From: Agapetus fuscipes
Lineage: Eukaryota > Arthropoda > Insecta > Trichoptera > Glossosomatidae
DNA length: 64,000 nucleotides
NCBI GenBank assembly: GCA_951799405.1
Contig: OX637337.1
Location: 17,172,347 to 17,236,346, forward strand
Direction of reading: 5' to 3'
The translations under genes were made by a program, and so were the position numbers. How positions within the stretch are numbered: the stretch's first letter is position 1; every line of letters begins with the position of its first letter. The notes beneath the pieces were generated by a model, which made no database searches, was not told the origin of the DNA, and saw only the letters and a program-made list of their open reading frames with translations. Below, piece after piece: positions 55,301 to 59,512 of the stretch.

Positions 55301-56747
55301 TGCTAGAGAAATGTCAAACTATTATTTTGTAATTGGTTACTAAGGACAGTTACTAAGACCCACAAAAGTGTGACGTTTGCCTAAATTCAAATTTGTGCTA
55401 AGTACATTTTGTATTTTAAGTTTTTAAATGAAGTTTTGCCAATTTTTTTTACCGCATATTACTTGGTAGCGTAAGAAGAAAATCTAAAAAAAATTGCGCT
55501 GTTTCAATAGAGAACACAAATTTCATTGACAAAAAAGTTGTAACGTCATCCTGTTTACAATAGCTAGCAGCTAGCTGCTAGGGTGAAGGCTTACTAATAT
55601 CAGTTGCAAATGATCCTAGTTACACAGACGACTTAGCCAAAAACTCATTCAAAATTTGAACATCCGTTCCGACTCCACACCGGCCTTATGCCAGATTTAT
55701 GCTTGATAATGTTATGACAAATTGCACATAAACCTCGTCGAGACGAAACAGCTGGTTTTAAAACAAAGATGTCGTCATCCTTACGCCTACTTCACATGAG
55801 TCGTATAGGATCACAGTCGGCCATCAAGGATTATTTTGGAAACGTAACGACTATATGGAAACCCAGAGAATCATTCTCTCATCATTTTTAAATTATTTTT
55901 ATCACTTCAAAATACACCCTAGATCGTTATATTTGATTCTACATATTTTACTTAAGACTTATATTATGATTTATAATTATTTTAGCATTACTAATCTCTG
56001 AATCGTGCTCAAGCAAATGTCAGACACATTAAAAGAAATTACAATTTTTTGATAAGAGTTTTTATTTTGTATTGAAGTCCCCCATTCCCCTCAAAATAAT
56101 AATTAAATTGTAATTCAATTTAATAAAGGTTTTTTTTTTTTAATAATAAATGTCAATGCATTCCATTTTTATCTGTGTCTATCTATAATCTTTAATCTAA
56201 GTTGCAAAGATATATTGACATTTAAACTTTAAAGCTTACATTTAATGATGCCCATAAGCAGACACATGTAAGCTCACGCTGATGTGTAGTGCATGTGTAC
56301 CTACATACAAATAAGACAAACGTCAGATGAATATAAACCTTGCAACTCATGCCGCCTCTCCCTACAACGGGGTGGTATCGGAAAAAGTCAAGCAAGCTTT
56401 TACAGCATGGGGGGTTAACCCCATACCAACATCAAGGAACAAAAATAAACAAAAGTAAAAGGTACAAAGATATAATAATGTAGTCGTAAATAAGGGGCTA
56501 AATGCTTTAATCCATACAGAAATATTTTTAATATATTAAAATTTAAGAAAATTAAATTTAACTAAATTGAAATACAATTTTAAAAAAAGCCCTAGCCCTA
56601 CTTAAGAACTAAAATTGAAAAAAAAATATACTAACCTTCTGAAGTACAGGGTGGCTTCGGTAAGTTACTGGCCTCGTGTTCTGGCTTCCACACTTTACTA
56701 AAACACTTGCAGCTGTCACATATTCTACAGCTCATACAATTCCCCAT
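18573..56747 (-). CDS. Transglutaminase 1, annulin-like, complete (gene span, 12 exons)
   Basis: Twelve exons on the minus strand (56747-56636, 29103-28882, 28199-27921, 26730-26579, 26200-25969, 25342-25182, 24226-24041, 23587-23477, 23034-22855, 22285-22088, 20049-19804, 18758-18573) join to 2265 nt, 754 residues, with every phase matching. It forms protein cross-links between Gln and Lys side chains, Ca-dependent in the family. Domains in order: acylatable N-tail (1-38), N-terminal beta-sandwich (about 40-170), catalytic core, two C-terminal beta-barrels (about 490-750). The triad is visible: Cys323 in GQCWVFAG, His382 in WNYHVWNE, Asp405 in [10 protein letters not shown]. The Cys-His-Asp spacing (59 and 23) matches animal transglutaminases. 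The start [16 protein letters not shown] fits N-myristoylation plus palmitoylation, as known for insect annulin/TG-A. Intron 1 is 27.5 kb. Confidence 0.88.
18781..19012 (+). repeat. B-family SINE, 5' part of a composite
   Basis: Decayed tRNA-like head (GTCTAGAGGTTA), the B body (AAAGACCGGTCAC, TTGCTTGAGAATTG) to GCGACGACAAAGCTAGC, then it switches directly into family A. Confidence 0.7.
19013..19330 (+). repeat. A-family SINE, 3' part of a composite
   Basis: CGGTCAATAGCTAAGTTGG, GGGTTCGATTCCCACTGAGG and the full A body. It follows the B part without spacer. Confidence 0.8.
19804..20049 (-). CDS. Transglutaminase 1 exon 11
   Basis: Encodes [33 protein letters not shown] and [19 protein letters not shown]. 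Donor GTAATG. The same length (246 nt) as exon 11 of the tandem copy. Confidence 0.92.
20441..20757 (-). repeat. A-family SINE, best preserved head
   Basis: The reverse strand begins ACCGGTCGATAGCTCAGTTG, with GGGTTCGAATCCCACCGAGG as the B box. Both internal promoter boxes are intact. It ends in the CTTAGTTGCG tail at 20441-20460. Confidence 0.85.
20758..21970. other. Part of transglutaminase 1 intron 10
   Basis: Holds a MITE end fragment (20996-21050), a hairpin ACAAAACCG/CGGTTTTGT (21152-21177) and an 11-bp inverted repeat GCGGCAAATTT/AAATTTGCCGC (21379-21412). Otherwise AT-rich. Confidence 0.4.
22088..22285 (-). CDS. Transglutaminase 1 exon 10
   Basis: Acceptor TTCTACAG, donor GTGAAA; 198 nt. 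It encodes [20 protein letters not shown] to [10 protein letters not shown], first C-terminal barrel. Confidence 0.92.
22325..22441 (+). repeat. A-family SINE head fragment
   Basis: TATAGCTCAGATGGCTCAGA, GGGTTCGATACCC and GTTTATTTCAAACCC. It lies 40 bases from transglutaminase exon 10. Confidence 0.65.
22855..23034 (-). CDS. Transglutaminase 1 exon 9
   Basis: Encodes [20 protein letters not shown] to [11 protein letters not shown] chose the donor GTAAGA over the nearer GTAGTA, because the paralogue ends its exon at the same point (ETFSV). Confidence 0.88.
23115..23300 (+). pseudogene. LINE RT C-terminus relic in intron 8
   Basis: Reads [20 protein letters not shown] and [16 protein letters not shown], standard LINE motifs (R-P-V-L-T-Y-G-x-E-x-W, I-Y-G-P-V). 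Truncated on both sides. Confidence 0.65.
23477..23587 (-). CDS. Transglutaminase 1 exon 8
   Basis: 111 nt, phase 0 on both sides. It encodes [10 protein letters not shown] to [27 protein letters not shown] is a family hallmark after the core. Confidence 0.9.
24041..24226 (-). CDS. Transglutaminase 1 exon 7 (catalytic Asp)
   Basis: 186 nt. It encodes [40 protein letters not shown] and KEGDV; Asp405 completes the triad. Confidence 0.93.
24340..24470 (+). pseudogene. LINE C-terminus relic
   Basis: One frame reads [16 protein letters not shown] and stop, the G-R-P-x-x-R-W arm of LINE proteins. Resembles the relic at 12160. Confidence 0.55.
24890..25045 (+). pseudogene. LINE C-terminus relic
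   Basis: A frame reads [17 protein letters not shown], and the block ends in AATAAAGAAGAAG. A weak but typical LINE end. Confidence 0.45.
25182..25342 (-). CDS. Transglutaminase 1 exon 6 (catalytic His)
   Basis: Acceptor GTGTTTCAG. It encodes [20 protein letters not shown], later [10 protein letters not shown] with His382. The donor GAG/GTCTAT is weak, but the phase and the family sequence (HVWNEVWM) demand it. Confidence 0.9.
25480..25645 (+). repeat. C-family repeat
   Basis: GAGGCTGACTACCCATCCTG, CCAATGTCACCCC-like words, GGCTTATGTTCATTTGAGAT and CACATGCGGCATGTGTAAGC in family order. In transglutaminase intron 5. Confidence 0.75.
25969..26200 (-). CDS. Transglutaminase 1 exon 5 (catalytic Cys)
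   Basis: Acceptor CATTTCAG, donor GTAGGT. It encodes [39 protein letters not shown], and [13 protein letters not shown] with Cys323. Confidence 0.93.
26300..26470 (+). pseudogene. LINE C-terminus relic (GRPRMRW family)
   Basis: One open frame reads [33 protein letters not shown] and stop, the closest to intact of the three copies. Confidence 0.65.
26579..26730 (-). CDS. Transglutaminase 1 exon 4
   Basis: Donor GTAAGT. It encodes [20 protein letters not shown], then [18 protein letters not shown], the entry to the catalytic core. Confidence 0.92.
27097..27670 (+). mobile_element. Solo BEL/Pao LTR with GAAGT target duplication
   Basis: 574 bp, TGGTGACGC to CCTTGCCCCTCCA, closely similar along its whole length to 8434-9025. 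GAAGT stands directly on both sides (27092-27096 and 27671-27675). No internal region is present, so it arose by LTR-LTR recombination. It lies in transglutaminase intron 3. Confidence 0.88.
27921..28199 (-). CDS. Transglutaminase 1 exon 3
   Basis: 279 nt, phase 1 in and out. It encodes [17 protein letters not shown], later [20 protein letters not shown]; second half of the N-terminal beta-sandwich. Confidence 0.92.
28465..28590. repeat. AT-rich simple repeat (AATATC/AATA)
   Basis: Degenerate repeats of TAATATCA and AATAA-type words. Confidence 0.6.
28600..28700 (-). repeat. tRNA-like SINE head, other family
   Basis: The reverse strand has GGTTCGATCCCCGCTTGGGT, a perfect B box, with a plausible A box 45 bases upstream (TAGGGCTGATCATTCTAG). 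Differs from families A and B. Could be a tRNA relic. Confidence 0.45.
28882..29103 (-). CDS. Transglutaminase 1 exon 2
   Basis: 222 nt, phase 1 in and out. It encodes [26 protein letters not shown] and [20 protein letters not shown], the first half of the N-terminal beta-sandwich. Confidence 0.92.
29558..30350. repeat. Inverted pair with RFX-type X-box words
   Basis: 29558-29645 and 30265-30350 are diverged inverted copies (TACTAGTGATGT, AAAAGGAATCGA shared). Each has an X-box-like word: GTTGTCATGGTAAC (29544-29580 area) and GGTTACCATAGCAAC (about 30340). Confidence 0.45.
29803..29955 (-). mobile_element. CR1/L2-like LINE 3' end, second copy
   Basis: The reverse strand reads [20 protein letters not shown] and then the tail GGGCCCTTGAGGTGTGACAC, matching the end of the LINE at 39700-40290 in protein and tail. 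Confidence 0.7.
30848..31106 (-). repeat. A-family SINE, part of a B-A composite
   Basis: Full A head (AGGTCAATAGCTCAATTGG read in reverse) to tail. Upstream in its own sense it joins B directly. Confidence 0.75.
31107..31320 (-). repeat. B-family SINE, part of a B-A composite
   Basis: The reverse strand reads GGATTCGAATCCCGGCGGAG, then the B body to CGACGACAACCAAGCTCG, then A. Confidence 0.75.
31359..31686 (+). repeat. A-family SINE
   Basis: GCGGTCAATAGC head, CCCACCGAGGG, ACTGAAGTGGTTGGCGTAG and the TTTAGTTGCGTTTTT tail. Confidence 0.75.
32159..33003. other. Intronic, mostly unassigned
   Basis: A fragment resembling the A-family tail is at 32590-32635. The word CCTCAG-ATCAT-AGGTATAC near 32460 relates to the hairpin set described in the findings. 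Confidence 0.3.
33004..33178 (-). repeat. C-family repeat, directly after a LINE
   Basis: The reverse strand starts TTCCTTGACTTCAGGTTGG and ends CGTGTCTGCTTGTGGGC. It follows the LINE ORF end by about 75 bases in the same orientation. Confidence 0.7.
33255..33563 (-). pseudogene. LINE protein C-terminal arm
   Basis: Continues the RT after one frameshift: [20 protein letters not shown], then [14 protein letters not shown], ending [17 protein letters not shown]. The [17 protein letters not shown] end recurs at 44100. Confidence 0.78.
33565..34239 (-). pseudogene. LINE reverse transcriptase, palm and thumb
   Basis: Reads [18 protein letters not shown], then [13 protein letters not shown] (catalytic FADD-type box as YADD), then [18 protein letters not shown] and [18 protein letters not shown]. 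The frame is lost at 33565-33575. The N-terminal endonuclease and fingers are absent, so it is dead on arrival. Confidence 0.82.
34320..34500 (+). repeat. C-family repeat
   Basis: TTCCTTG start, GGTTCACTTTGCCAATGCCA, TTCATTTGAGATTTGGG, GCAGCATTTGTAAGTGCGG. Confidence 0.7.
34501..35416. other. Intronic with a LINE tail and an unexplained ORF
   Basis: 34690-34800 looks like a LINE end (AATGATGATGATGA tail). The reverse frame at 35072-34818 (84 residues, with [15 protein letters not shown]) is open, but I recognise no family and give it no function. Confidence 0.3.
35417..35533 (+). repeat. C-family repeat, middle part
   Basis: GTTTATGTTCATTTGAGATT, ACATGCAGCATGTGTAAGTG and GCATGCATTTAATATG. 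Confidence 0.65.
36367..36520 (+). repeat. C-family repeat, diverged
   Basis: GTGAGGCTGACTACCCATAT, GGTTCACTTTTTCCAATGTC and CAATCTAAGTTGCAAAG at the end. Confidence 0.6.
36521..37484. other. Intronic, fragments only
   Basis: A MITE fragment at 36815-36895 (GATCGAGGGGAGTTATCGCA). A hairpin-set member at 37341-37378 on the minus strand. Confidence 0.35.
37485..37790 (-). pseudogene. LINE C-terminus relic, second copy
   Basis: The reverse strand reads [20 protein letters not shown] and [17 protein letters not shown], the same family as 9760-10180. Confidence 0.65.
37791..38589. other. Intronic, nothing recognised
   Basis: A 26-bp partial inverted repeat around ATTATCTGTGTATGAATAAC/GTTATTCACAAACCATTGAT is all I see. 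Confidence 0.3.
38590..38870 (+). pseudogene. LINE C-terminus relic (source family of the 56-bp satellite)
   Basis: One frame reads [55 protein letters not shown] and stop. The last 56 bases resemble the repeat unit at 47513-47955. Confidence 0.7.
38888..38985 (+). repeat. A-family SINE head fragment
   Basis: CGATCGAGAGCTTAGTTGAT and GAGTTCGGTTCCCACCGAGG. Confidence 0.55.
38986..39699. other. Intronic, nothing recognised
   Basis: AT-rich with no feature I can assign. Confidence 0.3.
39700..40290 (+). mobile_element. CR1/L2-like LINE, 5'-truncated, with 3' tail
   Basis: The ORF end plus a 3' UTR of about 60 bp (GGGCCCTTGAGGTGTGACAC, ACAAAAACGGCGCTC), followed by an (AT)n run. The tail matches the B SINE tail. 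Confidence 0.8.
39715..40209 (+). pseudogene. LINE polymerase C-terminus
   Basis: An intact 164-residue frame: [76 protein letters not shown], and [10 protein letters not shown] with stop. This is the classical end of CR1/L2/Rex-type non-LTR retrotransposons. RT and endonuclease domains are missing, so it is a truncated copy despite the open frame. The ATG used is internal. Confidence 0.82.
40290..40346. repeat. (AT)n microsatellite
   Basis: About 28 perfect AT units right after the LINE tail. Confidence 0.95.
40399..40648 (+). repeat. A-family SINE without head
   Basis: Starts at GTGTCAGAAATGATATTCCC and runs to GTGCAGCTTATTGCGTGCG. The tRNA-like promoter is missing. Confidence 0.7.
40649..41060. 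other. Intronic, nothing recognised
   Basis: No repeat or exon assigned. Confidence 0.3.
41061..41375. mobile_element. Inverted-end element with repeated ACGACAAAT words
   Basis: Ends AGTACAGGTGTTCCACGACA and its imperfect complement TGTCGTGACACGGAGTAC. Inside, words like CGACAAAT, GGTCACACGACATTTCG and their complements recur many times on both strands. Confidence 0.55.
41400..41480 (-). repeat. B/LINE tail fragment
   Basis: The reverse strand reads GAGGGCTCTTGAGGTGTGAT, ACACAAAAACAGCG and AAATAAATCATCCTAATATT. Confidence 0.7.
41590..41837 (-). repeat. C-family repeat
   Basis: The reverse strand starts TTCCTTGTCTTATAGGTTGG and contains GTCACCCCTGTTTCAGGC and CGTGTCTGCTTGTGGCATGC. Confidence 0.8.
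42200..42437 (+). repeat. C-family repeat
   Basis: CTGATAGGTTGGTATGAGGC, the full body, and the GCAGCTTAGATTATTATAGATT end. Confidence 0.8.
42447..43018 (+). repeat. C-family repeat split by a B SINE
   Basis: The first 14 bases (TTCCTTGACTTATAG type) are at 42447-42460, the rest at 42786-43018, with the B SINE between. Confidence 0.82.
42461..42779 (+). mobile_element. Full B SINE with TTATAG target duplication
   Basis: 319 bp inserted in a C repeat. TTATAG is duplicated at 42455-42460 and 42780-42785. Head CGGTCCGTAGTCCGTAGTGG, body, tail GGGCTCTTGAGGTGTGATAC, then CATCCTAATATTATTATT. The best-defined member of the family. Confidence 0.88.
43019..43480. other. Intronic, AT-rich
   Basis: A hairpin-set member on the minus strand at 43036-43080 (GTATACCTAGTGATGGTCTG). 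Otherwise nothing. Confidence 0.35.
43481..43643. mobile_element. MITE, second copy of the CCCCGAGTATAAA family
   Basis: Left CAGTACTCCGAGTATAAACC, ACTCCCCTCGATCGCGTAAA; right ATTTACGCGATCCAGGGGAG, TTGTACTTGGGGTA. Inverted ends of about 50 bp. Confidence 0.7.
44100..44337 (+). pseudogene. LINE C-terminus and 3' UTR relic
   Basis: Reads [29 protein letters not shown] and stop, the same end as 33255. It leads into a C repeat at 44338. Confidence 0.65.
44338..44700. repeat. Two C-family repeats, facing each other
   Basis: Forward copy 44338-44450 (GTTAGTATGCGGCTGACCAC) and reverse copy 44525-44700 (AACAGGGGTGACGTTGGCAA, CAGCCTCATA). Their head segments can pair as a long stem. Confidence 0.75.
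44902..45261. mobile_element. MITE with GTGGAGCCGAAACTA ends
   Basis: Left GTGGAGCCGAAACTA and right TAGTTTCGGCTCCAC are exact complements of 15 bp. A partial relative without ends is at 52842-53020 (GTTAGTTAGAAAGAGAACAA type word). Confidence 0.75.
45262..45837. other. Intronic, nothing recognised
   Basis: Only an inverted-repeat end word (AGAATCAAAGACGGCAAC near 45398), shared with 32130. Confidence 0.3.
45838..46015 (-). pseudogene. LINE C-terminus relic (GRPRMRW family)
   Basis: The reverse strand has CTTGGACGTCCCAAGATGCG, then GAAGCGGCACAAGACAGAGA and the GGTCCTGAGCCTTCAAGGCT end, as at 11660 and 26300. Confidence 0.65.
46265..46445 (+). pseudogene. LINE C-terminus relic with ATG tail
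   Basis: One frame reads [40 protein letters not shown] and stop, with a TGATGATGATGA tail. Confidence 0.6.
46785..47052 (-). repeat. C-family repeat
   Basis: The reverse strand starts TTTCTTGACTTATAGATTGG and ends with ATAGATAGATATA-type words. Confidence 0.75.
47513..47954 (+). repeat. 56-bp minisatellite from a LINE C-terminus, about 8 units
   Basis: Unit starts (GAGGATGGCG) fall at 47569, 47625, 47681, 47737, 47793, 47849 and 47905, exactly 56 bp apart, with a diverged first unit from 47513. The unit (GACCAGCAGAGACAAATGGC, TAGCACAACAAGGCACTGCC) is the last coding part of the LINE at 38590. Upstream LINE sequence is at 47410-47512. One more unit follows the gypsy insertion at 49660-49720. 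Confidence 0.9.
47955..48184 (-). repeat. Gypsy LTR (3' in element sense)
   Basis: TGTGAGGGTTTTTCTTCTGT to ATCCATCTCGTTACA. Reads identical to 49426-49655. Confidence 0.92.
48185..48941. other. Gypsy internal 3' region, AT-rich
   Basis: Long poly-T runs and a direct duplication of about 80 bp (48480-48570 and 48590-48672, TACTTAATTCAACAATTCAA). No ORF. Confidence 0.6.
48942..49460 (-). pseudogene. Gypsy integrase C-terminal part
   Basis: Reads [20 protein letters not shown], then [20 protein letters not shown] and [20 protein letters not shown]. These are the N-T-x-T-G-Y-x-P-x-x-L-x-x-G-R-E segment and the chromo-proximal GDxV..R/K region of Ty3 integrases. The DDE core, RT and gag are missing. 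The first residues are LTR and primer-site translation, not protein. Confidence 0.8.
49426..49655 (-). repeat. Gypsy LTR (5' in element sense)
   Basis: The same 230-bp sequence; TG...CA ends on the minus strand. Confidence 0.92.
49736..50792. other. Intronic, mostly unassigned
   Basis: 49790-50030 has longer frames on both strands that may be LINE-derived, but I cannot place them. Words of the CCCCGAGTATAAA MITE interior (AACAGCACCTGTAGTGAGCG) are near 50320. Confidence 0.3.
50793..50946 (-). repeat. C-family repeat, diverged
   Basis: The reverse strand has GATTCACTATTGCCAATATC, CCCGCTGTTTCAGGGAAA and TGTTCATTTTGAAAGT in order. Confidence 0.6.
51250..51667 (-). repeat. A-family SINE split by a LINE fragment
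   Basis: Tail part 51250-51290 and head part 51469-51667 belong to one A copy. The insert (51291-51468, plus strand) reads [11 protein letters not shown] near its end, a LINE arm. Confidence 0.6.
51738..51915 (+). repeat. C-family repeat
   Basis: GATTGGTATGAGGCTGACCC, GGCAGGAGTTGCAAGC and CGCGAACTTAGACGTGT. Confidence 0.7.
51916..52424. other. Intronic, nothing recognised
   Basis: AT-rich without recognised feature. Confidence 0.3.
52425..52832 (+). repeat. LINE 3' end followed by C-family repeat
   Basis: GGAAATGGTGGTTGATTTGC (the K-W-R stop region of the LINE seen at 44160) is followed after about 130 bp by a C repeat at 52584-52832 ending TTAGATTATAGATTATAG. Confidence 0.65.
52842..53020. 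repeat. Diverged copy of the GTGGAGCCGAAACTA MITE interior
   Basis: TTAGTTAGAAAGAGAACAA and AAATGTCATATCTGCGCAGAA match words at 44975 and 45068. Confidence 0.5.
53500..54060. other. GC-rich block of unknown origin
   Basis: GC-rich within AT-rich surroundings (GGGCCGAACGGTCACGGAAA, CGCCCACCCAGGGGCTCCCA, poly-C runs). Ends with AATAAACCC and a purine-rich piece. It could be an LTR or part of one; no second copy is in the window. Confidence 0.4.
54542..54798 (+). repeat. C-family repeat, full length reference copy
   Basis: TTCCTTGACTTATAGGTTGG start, GTCACCCCTGTCTCAGGGAA, GCAAGCGCGAACTTGTATGT, and a tail of AGATT repeats (54777-54798). 257 bp, stand-alone: no LINE ORF end precedes it. Confidence 0.85.
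54799..56177. other. Intronic, nothing recognised
   Basis: No repeat of the window's families and no exon seen. Confidence 0.3.
56178..56438 (-). repeat. C-family repeat
   Basis: The reverse strand starts TTCCTTGATGTTGGTATGGG and ends CTTAGATTAAAGATTATAGA. Confidence 0.75.
56636..56747 (-). CDS. Transglutaminase 1 exon 1, acylation exon
   Basis: Encodes [20 protein letters not shown] to KPPCTSE plus one base, donor GTTAGT. The phase-1 end fits exon 2 exactly and brings the total to a whole number of codons. The Met-Gly start and seven cysteines in the first 35 residues fit N-myristoylation and palmitoylation. It is missed by ORF-size filters. An alternative first exon nearer 29 kb cannot be excluded. 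Confidence 0.72.
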
Positions 56748-57218
56748 ACTGACTGAGTGTTAGTGCAAGTAATTAAGTTGTTCTGCAATACTTCACTAAC
56801 ACTAAGTATTATGTCACTGTCTATTTTTCACGCATGCACTAAAATTCTGCATTCACTGCTTTTCAGGTTATTTATGAATGCACAATGCTAAGGATGAATT
56901 TTAACTAAAATTACGGTATTTGCAAATTAAAAGAAGATCTGAAAATTCGGATATTAGTTATTGGATAACTTACTTTATTTTCGATGTTTGGTTGATGTCA
57001 TAGCCAACATCTTTAGGACATCCCTTTGTTATTATTATTGTTATTCATTGCTCACCGCATGGTAACAGTATCTCCTGACGACATTGCACGCGACACCAAC
57101 GAAACGTCTAATTTTCCACGTTTCGTTGTTGTCGTAACCAACGGCCTCAGGAGACACCCTTGATGTGTGGTGATCAAAAGCAAACACGTCGAGATCAGAT
57201 TAAGTTTTCCAATTATGC
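56748..57218 (-). promoter_or_regulatory. Probable transglutaminase 1 promoter region
   Basis: Upstream of the first coding exon. No clear TATA box. Hairpin-set repeats lie at 56981-57023 and 57070-57157. The call rests on position only. Confidence 0.3.
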
Positions 57219-57597
57219 AAACGCAACCTACTTAGCTGTACATATAGTGCAAGTTCTAACCGCATTGTGCCCGAAGGGTGGCATTTAGAATTGGTTTTTT
57301 CTACAACTACTACTGTTTAAGCGCCTTTGGGATGATGAAGAGTCATGAAAAGGCGCTATAAAATCCTAAATTATTATTATTATTAAAGGGACCAGCCTAA
57401 CACCAAGAATTTTACTTGAAGTGGGAGTTTCTCAGCTCCCGAGGAGCTTGGTTCTGATTTCTTGTAAAAATTGAGTAAATCTTGCCGGTATTTTATTTTT
57501 TTATTTTGAAATCATTCTTACACGCTGGATAGGGATCAGACCCCTAGTTCTCTGACATGGAACGCAAGCATTCTACTGACAGAACTATCAACCGTAC
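57219..57597 (-). repeat. A-family SINE carrying a LINE tail insertion
   Basis: Reversed A copy, with 57308-57388 inserted on the plus strand: GATGATGAAGAGTCATGAAA, AGGCGCTATAAAATCCTAAA, then ATTATTATT, a CR1/L2-type LINE terminus. Confidence 0.7.
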
Positions 57598-58484
57598 TTG
57601 TAAAAGTCGAATCTCCGATTTGTAGATTATTTTTGTGCACTTCATTTCACATTCAGAAAAATTAGATGGTATAAGTTTTTAAATGTTTATCGTGGATAAT
57701 CCATTTCTTATTACGTGATAAACCGACGTAGGTCAGTGTTTTCACATGACACAAGCGCGCGCGAGCATGCTCAAAACAAGACTGGTTTGAGAATCAAAAT
57801 AATAATATTGGAAACTGGCAACGAATAAAAAATCGTTGGGCGCATTTTTGAAGCAATAATTATCGTCTTAGATTCATGTGGGATATTATATCTTGGTTGG
57901 ATTAGGGTCACAAAACGTTCACTTTTATTTGAGATGAAAAAAAAACACACTCGAATGTTTCAACTTAGCTGATAAATGTAGGTACCTACTTTAAACTGAA
58001 TGAAAAGGAGGCACTTGGTGTGAGTAGGTTTTTTCAGTTTGATGTCAGATTTGAGACGTCTAGAATCAAAAGTGCTCTAGGATTTTTTTAAAACGATATG
58101 AAAATATGTACTTGAAACATTAAAATAAATCTCACCTAGCCGCATTGTCACTTTGAAAATTGTCAATTTTGAAAAGTCATACCACATAGAGATGAATGCC
58201 CAATGGATGAATGTCAAAACAAAGATACATGAAGTAAAAGTGGGATATATTTGTTCAATATTTAAATAAAGTGTCTGAAATGAAAATTGTAATTATTAAA
58301 AAAAAAAACTCGTTGGATTCTCTTTTGAAAATTTTCATTTATGTGAAAAGTAAATAATACATTTTTTTCTTATTTAAAAGAATTTAAAAAAATATTTTCA
58401 TTGTTAATACTTTATAATCTTTGAGATTCTTCAATTATATTTTACTTCCAAGTATTTAAAAATAGCTCCTACTTTAATTTATTT
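57598..58484. other. Intergenic, nothing recognised
   Basis: Contains one inverted-repeat end word (TTGAGACGTCTAGAATCAAAAG near 58050). Confidence 0.3.
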
Positions 58485-58756
58485 AATATTATTTTATTTA
58501 TTTAATTGAAGATTTAAATCAAAACACTGTTTTGTATTTTCACGATTATAATCAATTTATTATTTAATTTACAAACGTTTTCGATAAAATATCATCGTCA
58601 GGTATACAAAAAATTTAAATCAAAGTGACTTTTGTATACCTGACGATGATATTTTATCGAAAACGTTTGTAAATTAAATAATAAATTGATTATAATCGTG
58701 AAAATACAAAACAGTGTTTTGATTTGAATCTTCAATTAAATAAATAAAATAATATT
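58485..58756. repeat. Near-perfect palindrome, 127-bp arms, 18-bp loop
   Basis: 58485-58611 and 58630-58756 are reverse complements with one mismatch seen (GATTTAAATC against GATTTGAATC). Each arm contains CCTGACGATGATATTTTATC followed by GAAAACGTTTGT. Confidence 0.92.
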
Positions 58757-59095
58757 GAATATGAATTTTCACAGTGTTAATACACAAACAAATCAAAATA
58801 TAATATTATTTATTTAACTTTTTTTTTGTTGCAATAATTATATTAAGCAGACAAAATGAAAGTCGTTGGAATGTGCAAGTTGAACAAATTAGGAGTTAAA
58901 TTTGTTTTTTTGTTTTCACCAACGAAACTTAAAAAGAGTTACAATTAATATTTAATTTCTAAAACATTTACCTACATTTTGTTTCAGTCTCGAACAAAAT
59001 CTACAATAAAAGCTAAAAATCAGTGCATTTTTGGCACATCGAAGGAATAGTTAACCGTAGTGGTCAAACTGAGGAAATGAAATGAAAATGTCTAA
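58757..59095. other. Intergenic, AT-rich
   Basis: Nothing recognised. Confidence 0.3.
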
Positions 59096-59512
59096 GGCCC
59101 GGTATATTGAACTGTAGTAATATTTTAGTTAACTGTTACTTGAACTTTTATTCAAAATACTCAATCTCGAGTTAACTAAAACCGAGCATTGCCGAAGTAT
59201 GAAGCCACGCCCCTAAATCTTGGAAATAATTAAAATGCCATCCAAAAGCTTTAAAACAAACAACTATTCATAAAAATCATATCCCTATCCTTCATTAAGC
59301 TAGAAAACGAGACAAAAAATGTTCAGTTTGCAACAATTTTGATGTATCCTTACATTAAAAAAGAACAGCGGCTGTCAGTGAAGCGCCGCCATCTTGAAAA
59401 TCGAAAGTTAAAGTTACAATATTTACTGGCGAAATTCGGTGAGTGAAATATTATGATGATTTAACTAAAATTGCATTTTAGTTAACTTTACGATACTTCA
59501 AAATACCGGGCC
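59096..59512. mobile_element. PIF/Harbinger-type MITE with TAA duplication
   Basis: Ends GGCCCGGTATATTGAACTGT and its complement TACGATACTTCAAAATACCG-GGCC. TAA on both sides (59093-59095, 59513-59515). 417 bp with no ORF. The 3-bp TWA duplication and GG...CC ends are typical of PIF/Harbinger. Confidence 0.8.

Larger units (their letters stand above)
29104..56635 (-). other. Intron 1 of transglutaminase 1 (27.5 kb)
   Basis: Bounded by donor GTTAGT at 56635 and acceptor TTTTTCAG at 29104. It holds most of the mobile elements listed between these points, on both strands. No other host exon in it could be supported. Confidence 0.65.

Noticed and set aside
57308..57388. Rho-independent terminator (GCGCCTTT ... 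AAAGGCGC hairpin)
   Set aside because: The hairpin belongs to the end of a CR1/L2-type LINE with an ATT tail; the genome is eukaryotic.
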